From: Ignavibacteriales bacterium
GTDB lineage: Bacteria > Bacteroidota > Ignavibacteria > UBA10030 > SZUA-254
NCBI GenBank assembly: GCA_016207985.1
Contig: JACQYX010000091.1
Span: 1 to 8,185 of the forward strand
Direction of reading: 5' to 3'
DNA: 8,185 bases
The translations under genes and the position numbers were made by a program. The notes under the pieces were generated by a model. That model saw only the letters and a program-made list of their open reading frames with translations, made no database searches and had not been told where the DNA came from. This document shows, one piece after another, positions 1-6,659 of this stretch (positions are counted from its first letter, which is position 1; every line of letters begins with the position of its first letter).

Positions 1-72
1 GTTCCGTTAATTCTCGCATTTAGATCTTACTTCTATGTTGCTCTATCGATTTAAATCAGTCCATTGTAGCTG

Positions 73-639
73 CTATGATTGAGAACTTGGTCGGAGAATC
101 ACTCTATAGCGCCAGTTTAAAAGGAATAGTACTCCGATTAGTGCAAGAGGTCCTCCAATTAATATATAAACGTCTATTCCAAACCTACCCCAGACATTGA
201 TAATGTAAGCTATACTTAGTAATAGACAGATAACTCCTACTATCCATTCACGATGCCATAAAACTATTAATAAACCAATCACAATCAATTGTGGAATAAG
301 GTGCATTAAAAGTGCAAGAGCTGTTTCCCAAAATCCACGTGACTCGCTGAATACGTCTGCTGCAAACAGGCATGTGAATGCAATAAAGACAATGGTTAGA
401 ACTCTTGGAGACCAGTATAATAATTGGAGAGCCGGTCGAAGATTTTTCGATGCACCTAAACGATGCACAAAAGCATACACGAGGGAAAAACCACCCAGAA
501 GTAATAATACGATTCCTGGAGGATTATCATTTATACCTATTATTGATGTAATCACAATCGATACAAATCCGATTATTAGCCATATAACGGTAACTGTTTC
601 ATTACTGTTTGGACGAGGTTGTTCTGATTGAATATTCAT
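73..639 (-). CDS. DUF7670-like six-helix membrane protein
   Basis: A protein of 188 aa with about six hydrophobic segments (roughly residues 16-36, 41-59, 78-96, 107-128, 130-149 and 155-175) and almost no soluble part. The last four helices carry a run with 'RGFWETALALLMHLIP' and end in 'LFLLNWRYR'. From memory this resembles small bacterial membrane proteins labelled DUF7670, whose function is unknown. The first two helices look like an added N-terminal hairpin. An upstream in-frame ATG exists at 654, but it has no ribosome binding site. The ATG at 639 is preceded by GGAG with 9 bases between, so I chose it. The gene follows the OmpH-like gene after a short gap and is probably co-transcribed with it. 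A decayed gene of the same broad type lies at 1734-2047. The coding call is firm; the family name is tentative and no function can be given. Confidence 0.82.
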   Translation of the reverse strand: MNIQSEQPRPNSNETVTVIWLIIGFVSIVITSIIGINDNPPGIVLLLLGGFSLVYAFVHRLGASKNLRPALQLLYWSPRVLTIVFIAFTCLFAADVFSESRGFWETALALLMHLIPQLIVIGLLIVLWHREWIVGVICLLLSIAYIINVWGRFGIDVYILIGGPLALIGVLFLLNWRYRVILRPSSQS

Positions 640-686
640 TTTATTAATCTCCATTGTTTAGTGGCTATTAACATGATAATACATTA

Positions 687-1220
687 TTAATCATCAATGA
701 AAAACGCATCCTTGACTGGTTCGTGCTGAGGCATTTCTTTGATATTCTCTTTTATCTTCTCAGATGGCTCGAATAAATCTACAATCTTATTTGTAATATC
801 AACTAACTCGAAATCAGAATTGTTATAGACTAATTCCCATTTAGAAACTACAACGTTAAGATTCTCCGCTTTCGCTATTGAAGCAATCTTGTCTTTATAC
901 ATATCCAATATTGTGTTAACTGATCCTTTCCCAAATCCTTGATCGTGCAGGATTGCTTGATGCAGCTTGGCTTCATATTCGATCTTGGCAATTTCTTTTG
1001 TGTCTTTTTTTTCTTTAGCTGCATCCATTCTTTTCTTGATTTCAGGATATGGGCTTTTAAAGAATTTTGAGTTCGCATAAACGATGGCAACAGAGCGTGA
1101 ATCGAATATTCCAATGCGTTGTTTTGTTTGAGCGTTGGAATTGTACGAGCTTCCCAGAATACAAAGAGACGCAAATACGACCAATATAATCGCTCCGGAA
1201 AAATATCGGGATAACGACAT
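687..1220 (-). CDS. Periplasmic OmpH/Skp-like protein
   Basis: A 177-aa exported protein. Residues 1-30 form a signal peptide: a short basic start, a hydrophobic core at about 9-24, and a likely cut near 'NSNA|Q'. The mature part opens with 'RIGIFDSRSVAIVYANS', which fits the first strand and helix of the OmpH/Skp fold. A charged Lys/Glu-rich helical stretch follows at about 58-95. It closes with 'ASIAKAENLNVVVSKWELVY' and 'VDITNKIVDLF', the typical C-terminal end of that family. Skp-type proteins are periplasmic chaperones that hold unfolded outer-membrane proteins. Here the helical arm looks shorter than in Skp and there is an acidic tail, so a different client or a structural role is possible. 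The start is supported by AAGGA ending 6 bases before the ATG. It sits among other envelope genes and is not next to bamA or lpxD, so it is probably not the housekeeping skp. Confidence 0.78.
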   Translation of the reverse strand: MSLSRYFSGAIILVVFASLCILGSSYNSNAQTKQRIGIFDSRSVAIVYANSKFFKSPYPEIKKRMDAAKEKKDTKEIAKIEYEAKLHQAILHDQGFGKGSVNTILDMYKDKIASIAKAENLNVVVSKWELVYNNSDFELVDITNKIVDLFEPSEKIKENIKEMPQHEPVKDAFFIDD

Positions 1221-1319
1221 GTGAGTTCCTTTCTTTTTATTATTGTTGGGTTCATTATGTTTGAGTTCGAGAGAATGCAGTGTTTAAGACAGTATATTAT
1301 TCTGTTTCTTTTATTCGGA

Positions 1320-1727
1320 TTATTCTTTCACCAACGTTACGCCATTCAGCATCATCGTTATCTGGTTATTGCGTTCAATTGGGTATTTATCAATATGGTA
1401 CTCCTTTGCCCGGACAGTTGGCTGACTAATGATAAGTATACTATCCCCCCTGAATTCGACAAGCATGTCTTTACAATATTCTGGTGTGACTCCGATATTT
1501 AATTTGTCGTCATCGGGATTAGAAGAATTATTATTTTCAGTCAGGTCAGCAGTTCCTGAAGATTTGATTTCCATTTTAAAACCGGTATCTGAAATCCACA
1601 CGCCAATAAAAGCTTTTTTGTTTTCAGGTATAGGTTTAGGGCTTTTAAATGATGTACACGAAGTTAATGGATATAAAATCAGCAACAAAACGAGCACGGG
1701 GTATTTTGTTAAAAGTTTCTGTCTCAT
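1320..1727 (-). CDS. Small hypothetical lipoprotein
   Basis: A 135-aa protein with a lipoprotein signal. A basic start (RQK..K) and a hydrophobic stretch at about residues 10-21 lead into the lipobox 'LTSC', with the lipidated Cys at position 24. The mature part begins 'FIGVWISDTGFKMEIKSSG', with alternating polar and hydrophobic residues that suggest a small beta-barrel or lipocalin-like fold. I cannot name a family from this. It also contains an Asn/Asp-rich loop (about 65-73) and a single further Cys in 'PEYCKD'. The ATG lies 6 bases after the stop of the decayed membrane gene upstream, so the two were probably one transcript. No clear ribosome binding site precedes it, which fits coupling to upstream translation or the weak Shine-Dalgarno use common in Bacteroidota-like bacteria. 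Function unknown; likely anchored to the outer or inner membrane facing the periplasm. Confidence 0.75.
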   Translation of the reverse strand: MRQKLLTKYPVLVLLLILYPLTSCTSFKSPKPIPENKKAFIGVWISDTGFKMEIKSSGTADLTENNNSSNPDDDKLNIGVTPEYCKDMLVEFRGDSILIISQPTVRAKEYHIDKYPIERNNQITMMLNGVTLVKE

Positions 1728-1733
1728 TGAGAT

Positions 1734-2047
1734 TTATTTGATTAAAGGTTTAATTGATGATCTTTTTAACCACCAAACCAATAAAAATAAAATGGAAGGG
1801 AGAAAGAATAACAAAATCACAGCAATGTAACGGGAATCTGGATTAGGATTAACTGCGACAAGGATGTTAAATACAATAAAACTAAGCAATGAGATGTTAT
1901 TATTGTAAAAGTGTCGAGGCCGGGACCTGACCTATCGCGTCCCTCTAAAATGGAACCAATAAACATAAATAAGGTAAACGCAACCATTAAGGTTCCGATA
2001 ATGCGTGCCGTCCAGTGTATGATGCTGATTGATGTTGTTTTTTTCAT
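1734..2047 (-). pseudogene. Decayed DUF7670-like membrane protein gene (frame broken by internal deletion)
   Basis: Two open segments in different frames together look like one small membrane protein. The first begins at the ATG at 2047 and reads 'IIHWTARIIGTLMVAFTLF' through 'DTFTIIT', after which the frame loses its character and stops near 1817. A second frame, open from about 1895, reads 'ISLLSFIVFNILVAVNPNP', then 'ILLFFLPSILFLLVWWLKR', and ends at a TAA at 1736-1734. Intact proteins of this type, as I remember them, have another helix of about 20 residues between these two parts. So the break looks like a small out-of-frame deletion near 1895-1900 and not a single-base slip. The joined product would be about 104 aa. 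The stop lies 6 bases before the lipoprotein start. A sequencing error cannot be excluded, but it would not explain a missing helix. Confidence 0.6.
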
Positions 2048-2169
2048 TTTATTTTAGAATTTGTGAATGACATATTTATTTATCAAAAAGTAAACTGTTC
2101 CTCTATGCTTGTCTGTGATTTAAAACTTGCATATAACTTTTTTTATTATGTAATTGTTATTTGATTTAC

Positions 2170-2844
2170 CTATACTACTTCTGTGATTTTCGCTTTCGAA
2201 CCTTTGTAAAAACAAAACGCCGTCACAAAGAGAGGGATCGAGAGAATGATTCCCATGAAAATGCGACTCTCCGTGAGCCCGCCAACCGGACCGAAAAATA
2301 TAAACGTGCCGAGTCCGATGACGGCGAGAACGATAGCGCTTATCATAGGTCGTTTGATTCCAATCAATCCTACAAGAATAATCAATAACCCGGGTGACGC
2401 TTCCATGAATGTACCCAAAGAAAAGCCATGTGAGAGTGATGCGAAGAGAGTTATTGCAACACCTGCAATCACTGTAATCCGCACAGCTACTGCACGGTAA
2501 TCGCCAATCATTACAAGCCCGACAATCCCTTTTGCCACAAGTGCAATTGTTACAAGCATAGCATACTCATCGAATGCCTGCTTACCGCTGAGTCCGGCTT
2601 TGACTGCAAAAATTATAATGGCGATGATGACAACCGTTAGTGCGATATTTCCCGAATGATATTGAATTTGCATCTGCCGCTCGTCAGCATATTTTTTTGC
2701 TACACCGAATGCGAGCAATGTTGACCTTAGCAAAAATCCCCCGACCATCAGATATATAAACAATTCATTGACTAATGCACCGAGCAATAATCCGGCAAGA
2801 AATATTCCCGTAGCTATCCAAGAAATTTTATCCCATTTAAACAT
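2170..2844 (-). CDS. Multi-pass membrane protein paired with XRE regulator
   Basis: A 224-aa protein with about eight hydrophobic segments (near residues 8-25, 27-46, 67-82, 93-113, 121-138, 150-162, 166-184 and 195-213) and a short basic C-terminus. After the second helix there is a cytoplasmic-looking loop 'KKYADERQMQIQYHSGN'. Such a 'DER' loop is also seen in DUF2178-type membrane proteins that travel with small XRE regulators; the link is from memory and tentative. I chose the ATG at 2844 because GAGGAGAAAG lies just upstream of it. A longer reading from 2874 has no such signal. The ATG sits inside the last codons of the regulator gene (8-base overlap with its stop), so the two are translationally coupled. 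Function unknown; a membrane sensor or partner controlling the regulator is an inference from the gene order. Confidence 0.8.
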   Translation of the reverse strand: MFKWDKISWIATGIFLAGLLLGALVNELFIYLMVGGFLLRSTLLAFGVAKKYADERQMQIQYHSGNIALTVVIIAIIIFAVKAGLSGKQAFDEYAMLVTIALVAKGIVGLVMIGDYRAVAVRITVIAGVAITLFASLSHGFSLGTFMEASPGLLIILVGLIGIKRPMISAIVLAVIGLGTFIFFGPVGGLTESRIFMGIILSIPLFVTAFCFYKGSKAKITEVV

Positions 2845-3046
2845 AATCTTTCTCCTCGAGTTGAAATAGTTCATCTACAGTTGTGTTTAGTTTATGAGCG
2901 AGTAACAATGCAAGCTTCACCGATAGATTGTAGTCGCCTCGCTCTATTGCTACAATCGTTTGACGTGAGACTTTTATCATATCGGCAAGCTGCTGCTGGC
3001 TTAAATCTCCACACTCGAACCTATATTTTCGTAAGTTAGTTTTCAT
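2837..3046 (-). CDS. Small XRE-family helix-turn-helix regulator
   Basis: A 69-aa protein that is almost only a DNA-binding domain. The helix-turn-helix covers about residues 15-37, with 'LSQQQLADMIKVSRQTIVAI' followed by 'ERGDYNLSVKLALLLAHKLN' and the usual ending 'TTVDELFQLEE' of the Cro/CI-type fold. There is no sensor or dimerisation extension, so it probably acts as a dimer through the HTH domain alone. The ATG at 3046 gives the usual start for such proteins, but AAAAGG directly abuts it. A TTG at 3058 in the same frame would add four residues and has no ribosome binding site either. The gene overlaps the following membrane protein gene. A promoter with a palindrome between its boxes lies about 40 bases upstream, which points to self-repression. 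Confidence 0.88.
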   Translation of the reverse strand: MKTNLRKYRFECGDLSQQQLADMIKVSRQTIVAIERGDYNLSVKLALLLAHKLNTTVDELFQLEEKDYV

Positions 3047-3084
3047 CCTTTTAGCCAAACCATAATTGTTTTATGAGCTACGAT

Positions 3085-3113
3085 AATGTAAAGAATACCT
3101 TACATATTGTCAA
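3085..3113 (-). promoter_or_regulatory. Sigma-70-like promoter of the XRE/membrane protein unit
   Basis: On the minus strand a perfect -35 box TTGACA (3113-3108) is followed after exactly 17 bases by TACATT (3090-3085), a 4 of 6 match to TATAAT. Transcription would start near 3078, giving a leader of about 30 bases before the regulator start. This is the best promoter-like sequence in the window. If the organism uses the Bacteroidota-type -33/-7 boxes the assignment would change. Confidence 0.6.
3086..3105. promoter_or_regulatory. Candidate XRE operator palindrome
   Basis: The 20-base element ATGTAAAGAATACCTTACAT is a near-perfect palindrome: arms ATGTAAAG and CCTTACAT pair at 7 of 8 positions around a 4-base AATA centre. 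It fills the space between the -35 and -10 boxes and overlaps the -10 box. A protein bound here would block RNA polymerase. Its place directly upstream of the XRE gene makes that regulator the likely ligand, giving negative autoregulation. This is inferred from position and symmetry. Confidence 0.5.
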
Positions 3114-3115
3114 GT

Positions 3116-3164
3116 ATTATTTTCATTTTGTCGAAAATATCAGACATTTTCTAATGAAAATAAT
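3116..3164. repeat. Perfect 12-bp inverted repeat upstream of the XRE promoter
   Basis: ATTATTTTCATT (3116-3127) is exactly complementary to AATGAAAATAAT (3153-3164), with a 25-base spacer that itself holds a TGTC/GACA pair. It lies just upstream of the -35 box of the XRE unit. It could be a second regulator site, a weak AT-rich hairpin, or the trace of an element. No terminator T-run belongs specifically to it. Confidence 0.5.
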
Positions 3165-3238
3165 CGATTCAGAGGGATTAAAGTGTAAAATTATTTCTGT
3201 AAATAGAGATGAAAAAAGGTAGTGAGGGTGGAGCTGAA

Positions 3239-3285
3239 GTGCGACTCACATCCCGCCCAGATGCTACGTTGAATGTGAGTCGCAC
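3239..3285. repeat. Perfect 13-bp inverted repeat (strong hairpin)
   Basis: GTGCGACTCACAT (3239-3251) and ATGTGAGTCGCAC (3273-3285) are exact complements separated by 21 bases. The stem is GC-rich at its base and would be stable in RNA or single-stranded DNA. It lies 22 bases downstream of the stop of the broken VOC gene on the minus strand, where a transcription terminator for the glycosidase unit would be expected. On that strand a run of six T's (in CCTTTTTTCATC) occurs only about 20 bases beyond the stem. That is too far for a textbook intrinsic terminator, so the role stays open. Confidence 0.6.
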
Positions 3286-3306
3286 GTTTCTAATACTTAT
3301 TTTTAT

Positions 3307-3705
3307 TTAATCCCGCTTCACTGCACTTTCGTCCATATAAAAGACTTCCCACAAATGTCCATCTATATCCTGGAAACTTCTGCCATACATCCATCCGAGG
3401 TCTTGAGGTTTTCTCGTCTCGATTCCACCGGCTGATATCACTTTTTTAATCATTTCATCTACTTTTCTCTGCTTTCTGCGGTTAAGGCTAAAATCGCTTC
3501 AGTGCTTTTTGCCGAATCACAGATTTCTTTATTGGTAAATGTTTTGAAAAACTTTTCGCCCAAAAGCATTGCAAAGATGTTTTCGCCGATTATCATGCAT
3601 GTTGCATTCTCATCAGTAAACTGAGGATTGAAAGTGAAACCTAATTTTGTAAAGAACTCAATGGTTTTCTTGAGGTCTTTAACGGGTAAATTCTCAAATA
3701 ATCAT
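3307..3705 (-). pseudogene. VOC/glyoxalase-like gene with two frameshifts
   Basis: The minus strand encodes a recognisable VOC-superfamily protein, but in pieces. An ATG at 3705 lies 3 bases after the glycosidase stop and reads only three codons before a stop. A shift of one base opens 'ENLPVKDLKKTIEFFTKLGF' and continues for about 78 codons (3695-3462) through 'SAKSTEAILALTAESREK'. A second one-base shift at the A-run near 3462-3466 then opens 'VDEMIKKVISAGGIE', 'MYGRSFQDIDGHLWEVFYMD' and the stop at 3309-3307. Repaired, the product would be about 132 aa, a normal length, with both beta-alpha-beta-beta-beta halves and the 'DGHLWEVF' ending. VOC proteins of this type bind a metal and act as small dioxygenase- or glyoxalase-like enzymes or resistance proteins; the substrate is unknown. 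Either the gene is dead or the sequence has two indel errors. Confidence 0.75.
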
Positions 3706-3708
3706 AAC

Positions 3709-6225
3709 TTATTTCAGCAGAATCAGTTTTTTTGTATCGATGAAATATTTCGAACGGATTGTGTAGAAATAGATTCCGCTCGATAATCCTGAGGCCTCAA
3801 AATGCACCTCATGTTCTCCAGCGGAAAAATATCTATCCGCAAGCACAGCAGATTCCCTGCCCAGGAAATCATAGAGGACAAGGTGTACATCCCCCGCTCG
3901 TGCAAGCGAAAAGGTGATCTGTGTTGATGCGTTAAATGGGTTGGGATGGTTCGGTTCTAATCGATATTGTGGGATGTTACCTTCTTCTTCAAGCATACCC
4001 GAGGAAGGGGATGAGAAATACGCTTGCAACAAATGTCCCCCGTTGTCATCCGGAAATTTCACCAGACATTTCTTAGAAAGAGAGTCATAACACCAACCGG
4101 TTAGCGAATATTGAGTGATAGGAGCGATCATAATGACCGCGGTTTCCGCATTGCGCTCATGTGTGATAGCGACGGTTCGGAAAACACCCTGCTCGTACTC
4201 ATATGTAATACCGTCATCATCATACACGGTGCAAGAGCCGTTTCCATTCGGATAACTGGAGAGGATCACAGTCTTTTTCATTTCTGGTGCATCAGTAAAG
4301 AGTGCTGCAGGAGACATTGGAATTATCGCTCCTGCCTTCACAAAGATCGGTATATCATCACTTATGACGGGGACATTGATAAAGCCTGTGCCGGTATACG
4401 ATTTCCCGGAATGGAAATCGTACCACATTCCTTCCGGAATATAGATCGATTGAATTGTCGCTCCAGATACGGTCACCGGTGAAACAAGTATATCGTTACC
4501 AAAAAGCCATTCCGATGAGAGGTTTCCCACAGCAGGATCGCCGGGATATTCCATCACGAGCGGTCGTGCGAGGGGAACACCGGTGTAATGATTCTCGCAT
4601 GCAGCGGCGTAAATGTACGGCATCAGGGTATACCGCAAGCGAATATATTTTGAGGCGATACTCTCCGCCTGTGTGCCGAAGTGCCATGGCTCCCGTTCCT
4701 GGTTGTACATGCCGTGCACACGGAAAATCGGAACGAAGGCGCCGAACTGTATCCAGCGGTAATAATTTGCTGAAGTTGGATTGTTCTGAAATCCGCCGAT
4801 GTCCATCCCCCACCATGGTACACCGAGGGTGATGCTGGATAGCATAAAAAGCCGTTGGTTTGCCATGGAAGAAAATCCGGATTGAATATCTCCCGACCAT
4901 AAGCCGTACGCGTACCGTTGTGCACCGGTATAAAAATTTCGGTTGATCGACCATACCCGTTTGTTGTTGTATGCCCGTTGACCTTCGTATTGCGCGCGTT
5001 GCATCTGCATGAACATCAGATTCCCTCCGTACTCGTCCGCCTCGTCGTTCCAGTATCCACTAATTCCTTTTTCATATGATTGTTGCTGGAGGGCAAAACT
5101 TTCCCAGTACCATTTTCGCACCGCGGGATCGTGGAAATTCAATCGCCCGACCTGTTGCCCGCTGAAGTAATCTGTCTGGTAATCGACAAAAAAATTATTT
5201 GCCTGACAGTATGCACCCTGAACGGTGTTGACGTGAATGCGCGGTTTGCGTATCCCCATCAGGTGCATTGACATGTTGGACAGCGAATCGACGATCACCC
5301 CGGACTGCCCGTCGGGAAATTTCGGTCCCCAGTGGAATTCACCGTAGTTGTCGCCTCCCCAATCCATCCAGTCGAAATCTAAGACATACGCATCGATCGG
5401 GATTTTTTTGTTGCGATAATTTTTAATGTCGGCGTACAGTTCTGCCTGATTGATTCCCCATTCCGTATTCATGAAGCCGTACGTGTATTTCGGAAAAAGT
5501 GGTGGGAAGCCGGTGATCTCATACAATCCGTGGATGATCTCTTTTGGTGAGCCGATGATGAAATAGTACTCGATGTCCCGTTTCGCCGAGCTTGTGTGGC
5601 GTGAGAACGAAAATGAATTTCCCGAGAGGGCGATTGTTCCCCCTTCCGCATCGGCAAGAAATCCCCAACCCTGCGTTGTCCAGGTAAACGGTCCGCCGGC
5701 TTGTCCCTGATTGCCAGACGTAACGGCGCCTCCCGACGGTGTGGGGAGAATTCCGGTAGAACGGTTATGTACACCGTAAAATGTCCCGCCTGAAATGGAG
5801 AGAGCAATGCTGTCCTGAAATATTCCACCGCCCACAGGTTCTTCGCAGATTACAGCTTCTCCGGTCCGGTCGATTTTAGAGAGATGAAACCGCAGCGGCG
5901 TCCGCCCGATCTCCAGCCGGTATGCCGCTGTTTGTATAGTGATGATCGGAGCGGAGGTGTCGATGACGGCTCCGGCAGAATCCCAACTTGTGCGGGCGAC
6001 AACCAGCGTATCGGGATCTTCAACCCCGTTCGGACGGTAGTTGACCATGAGAATTCTCCCGGTGCACGGTTTGAAAACGACGACATCACTCCCGACGGAA
6101 AGCGAAAGTGCGTTATCAATGATCGATACCTCAGACACATTTCCCATTCCTTGTGTGAAGAGTTCGCCGGCAAAGAAAAGCATGTAGACGAATACAATGT
6201 GAACTATTGTATAATTTGTTTTCAT
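3709..6225 (-). CDS. Secreted GH31 family glycosidase with type IX sorting domain
   Basis: An 838-aa exported glycoside hydrolase of family 31 (alpha-glucosidase/alpha-xylosidase type, retaining). It has a signal peptide (about 1-25) and an N-terminal beta-sandwich (about 30-235). The catalytic barrel (about 240-555) carries 'DFDWMDW' at 283-289, the probable nucleophile D394 in 'GYWNDEADE', the probable acid/base D446 in 'LWSGD', and 'GVPWWGMDIGGF' and 'FRVHG' (R502, H504) in the substrate site. C-terminal beta domains follow, with 'YPNGNGSCTVYDDDGITYEY' near 658. Residues about 752-838 form a type A sorting domain ('PNHPNPFNASTQ', 'GIYFYTIRS', Lys-rich tail), so the enzyme should cross the outer membrane by the type IX system and be anchored or released. 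The usual 'WNDMNE' is changed to 'WNDEADE', so the exact substrate is uncertain. AGG precedes the ATG by 9 bases. It stands alone, without sugar-uptake genes. It looks richer in G+C than its neighbours. Confidence 0.93.
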   Translation of the reverse strand: MKTNYTIVHIVFVYMLFFAGELFTQGMGNVSEVSIIDNALSLSVGSDVVVFKPCTGRILMVNYRPNGVEDPDTLVVARTSWDSAGAVIDTSAPIITIQTAAYRLEIGRTPLRFHLSKIDRTGEAVICEEPVGGGIFQDSIALSISGGTFYGVHNRSTGILPTPSGGAVTSGNQGQAGGPFTWTTQGWGFLADAEGGTIALSGNSFSFSRHTSSAKRDIEYYFIIGSPKEIIHGLYEITGFPPLFPKYTYGFMNTEWGINQAELYADIKNYRNKKIPIDAYVLDFDWMDWGGDNYGEFHWGPKFPDGQSGVIVDSLSNMSMHLMGIRKPRIHVNTVQGAYCQANNFFVDYQTDYFSGQQVGRLNFHDPAVRKWYWESFALQQQSYEKGISGYWNDEADEYGGNLMFMQMQRAQYEGQRAYNNKRVWSINRNFYTGAQRYAYGLWSGDIQSGFSSMANQRLFMLSSITLGVPWWGMDIGGFQNNPTSANYYRWIQFGAFVPIFRVHGMYNQEREPWHFGTQAESIASKYIRLRYTLMPYIYAAACENHYTGVPLARPLVMEYPGDPAVGNLSSEWLFGNDILVSPVTVSGATIQSIYIPEGMWYDFHSGKSYTGTGFINVPVISDDIPIFVKAGAIIPMSPAALFTDAPEMKKTVILSSYPNGNGSCTVYDDDGITYEYEQGVFRTVAITHERNAETAVIMIAPITQYSLTGWCYDSLSKKCLVKFPDDNGGHLLQAYFSSPSSGMLEEEGNIPQYRLEPNHPNPFNASTQITFSLARAGDVHLVLYDFLGRESAVLADRYFSAGEHEVHFEASGLSSGIYFYTIRSKYFIDTKKLILLK

Positions 6226-6633
6226 GATGCTTTACCTGTAGATGGACAACTTATGGTGGGTATAGTGCCGCGATAGTTTGATATTCATTGAATGCGTTAT
6301 TAATGCTGCCAAACTGTTAAGATATGGTACCCGTATATAACATTATTTTCCGTTATTTTCAACTACTAACAGCACCTTTGCTCATGCTGGAGGCACCCGC
6401 GCTTCCTGCGTCAGCGTAATTTATATTTTATATTCTTATCAAACAATTTTGTCGCCATTATAATATATTCCTTTCCGGGTTCTATTTTGATTTAATAATT
6501 CTTATAAAACTAAAAGCGATAATGCTTATATTGATGAAAAAATATTTTCTTTGTATTACAAGACTACATTGTACACGATAACCGAAATGGAAGGAGTAAA
6601 CTGAAAATTATGAAAACAGCGAAAACGAAACGA
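6226..6633. other. Gene-free region upstream of the glycosidase
   Basis: About 400 bases without a credible gene. The half nearest the glycosidase (6226-6420) is of mixed composition and holds a short GC-rich patch (about 6385-6415) with a weak CAGCA/TGCTG hairpin at 6370-6389. The other half (6420-6600) is strongly AT-rich. The glycosidase promoter must lie here on the minus strand, but I could not pick a convincing box pair. A plus-strand AAGGAG at 6591-6596 precedes an 11-codon frame starting at 6610, too short to call. Confidence 0.5.
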
Positions 6634-6659
6634 GCGTCAGCTTAAGCGACTGGATGGCC
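6634..6659 (-). other. Possible left half of an attC-like site (degenerate)
   Basis: On the minus strand the 26 bases from 6659 to 6634 match the left end of the attC-like site at 7394-7369 in 18 of 26 positions without gaps. They include the block AAGCTGA and the CCAG spacer start. Boxes in order are GGCCATC (for RYYYAAC, with AAC decayed to ATC), spacer CAGTC (5 nt) and GCTTAAGC. It overlaps the stop codon of the membrane protein gene, as attC sites often do. I found no matching right half (GCTTA...GTT) in the next 400 bases, so the site would be truncated. Confidence 0.35.

Noticed and set aside
374..631. An 85-codon plus-strand frame opposite the DUF7670-like gene.
   Set aside because: It is the antisense shadow of a well-formed membrane protein and shows no features of its own.
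2048..2169. AT-rich gap after the membrane protein gene, checked for a promoter or terminator.
   Set aside because: Several TA-rich boxes but no pair with correct spacing and no clear hairpin plus T-run.
4455..4954. Several 100-150 codon frames on both strands within the glycosidase gene.
   Set aside because: All lie inside the intact 838-codon gene and have the Arg/His/Cys-rich make-up typical of out-of-frame translation of GC-richer DNA.
6361..6375. GTTAGTA on the minus strand near 6370 considered as the missing right end (R') of the half-site at 6634-6659.
   Set aside because: No L' box (GCTTA) at the right distance, and the site would be about 290 bp long.
6610..6645. Plus-strand frame of 11 codons (MKTAKTKRASA) 13 bases after an AAGGAG; could be the start of a truncated plus-strand gene.
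   Set aside because: Too short to identify, and it ends in the half-site; only a comparison with a related genome could show a truncated gene.
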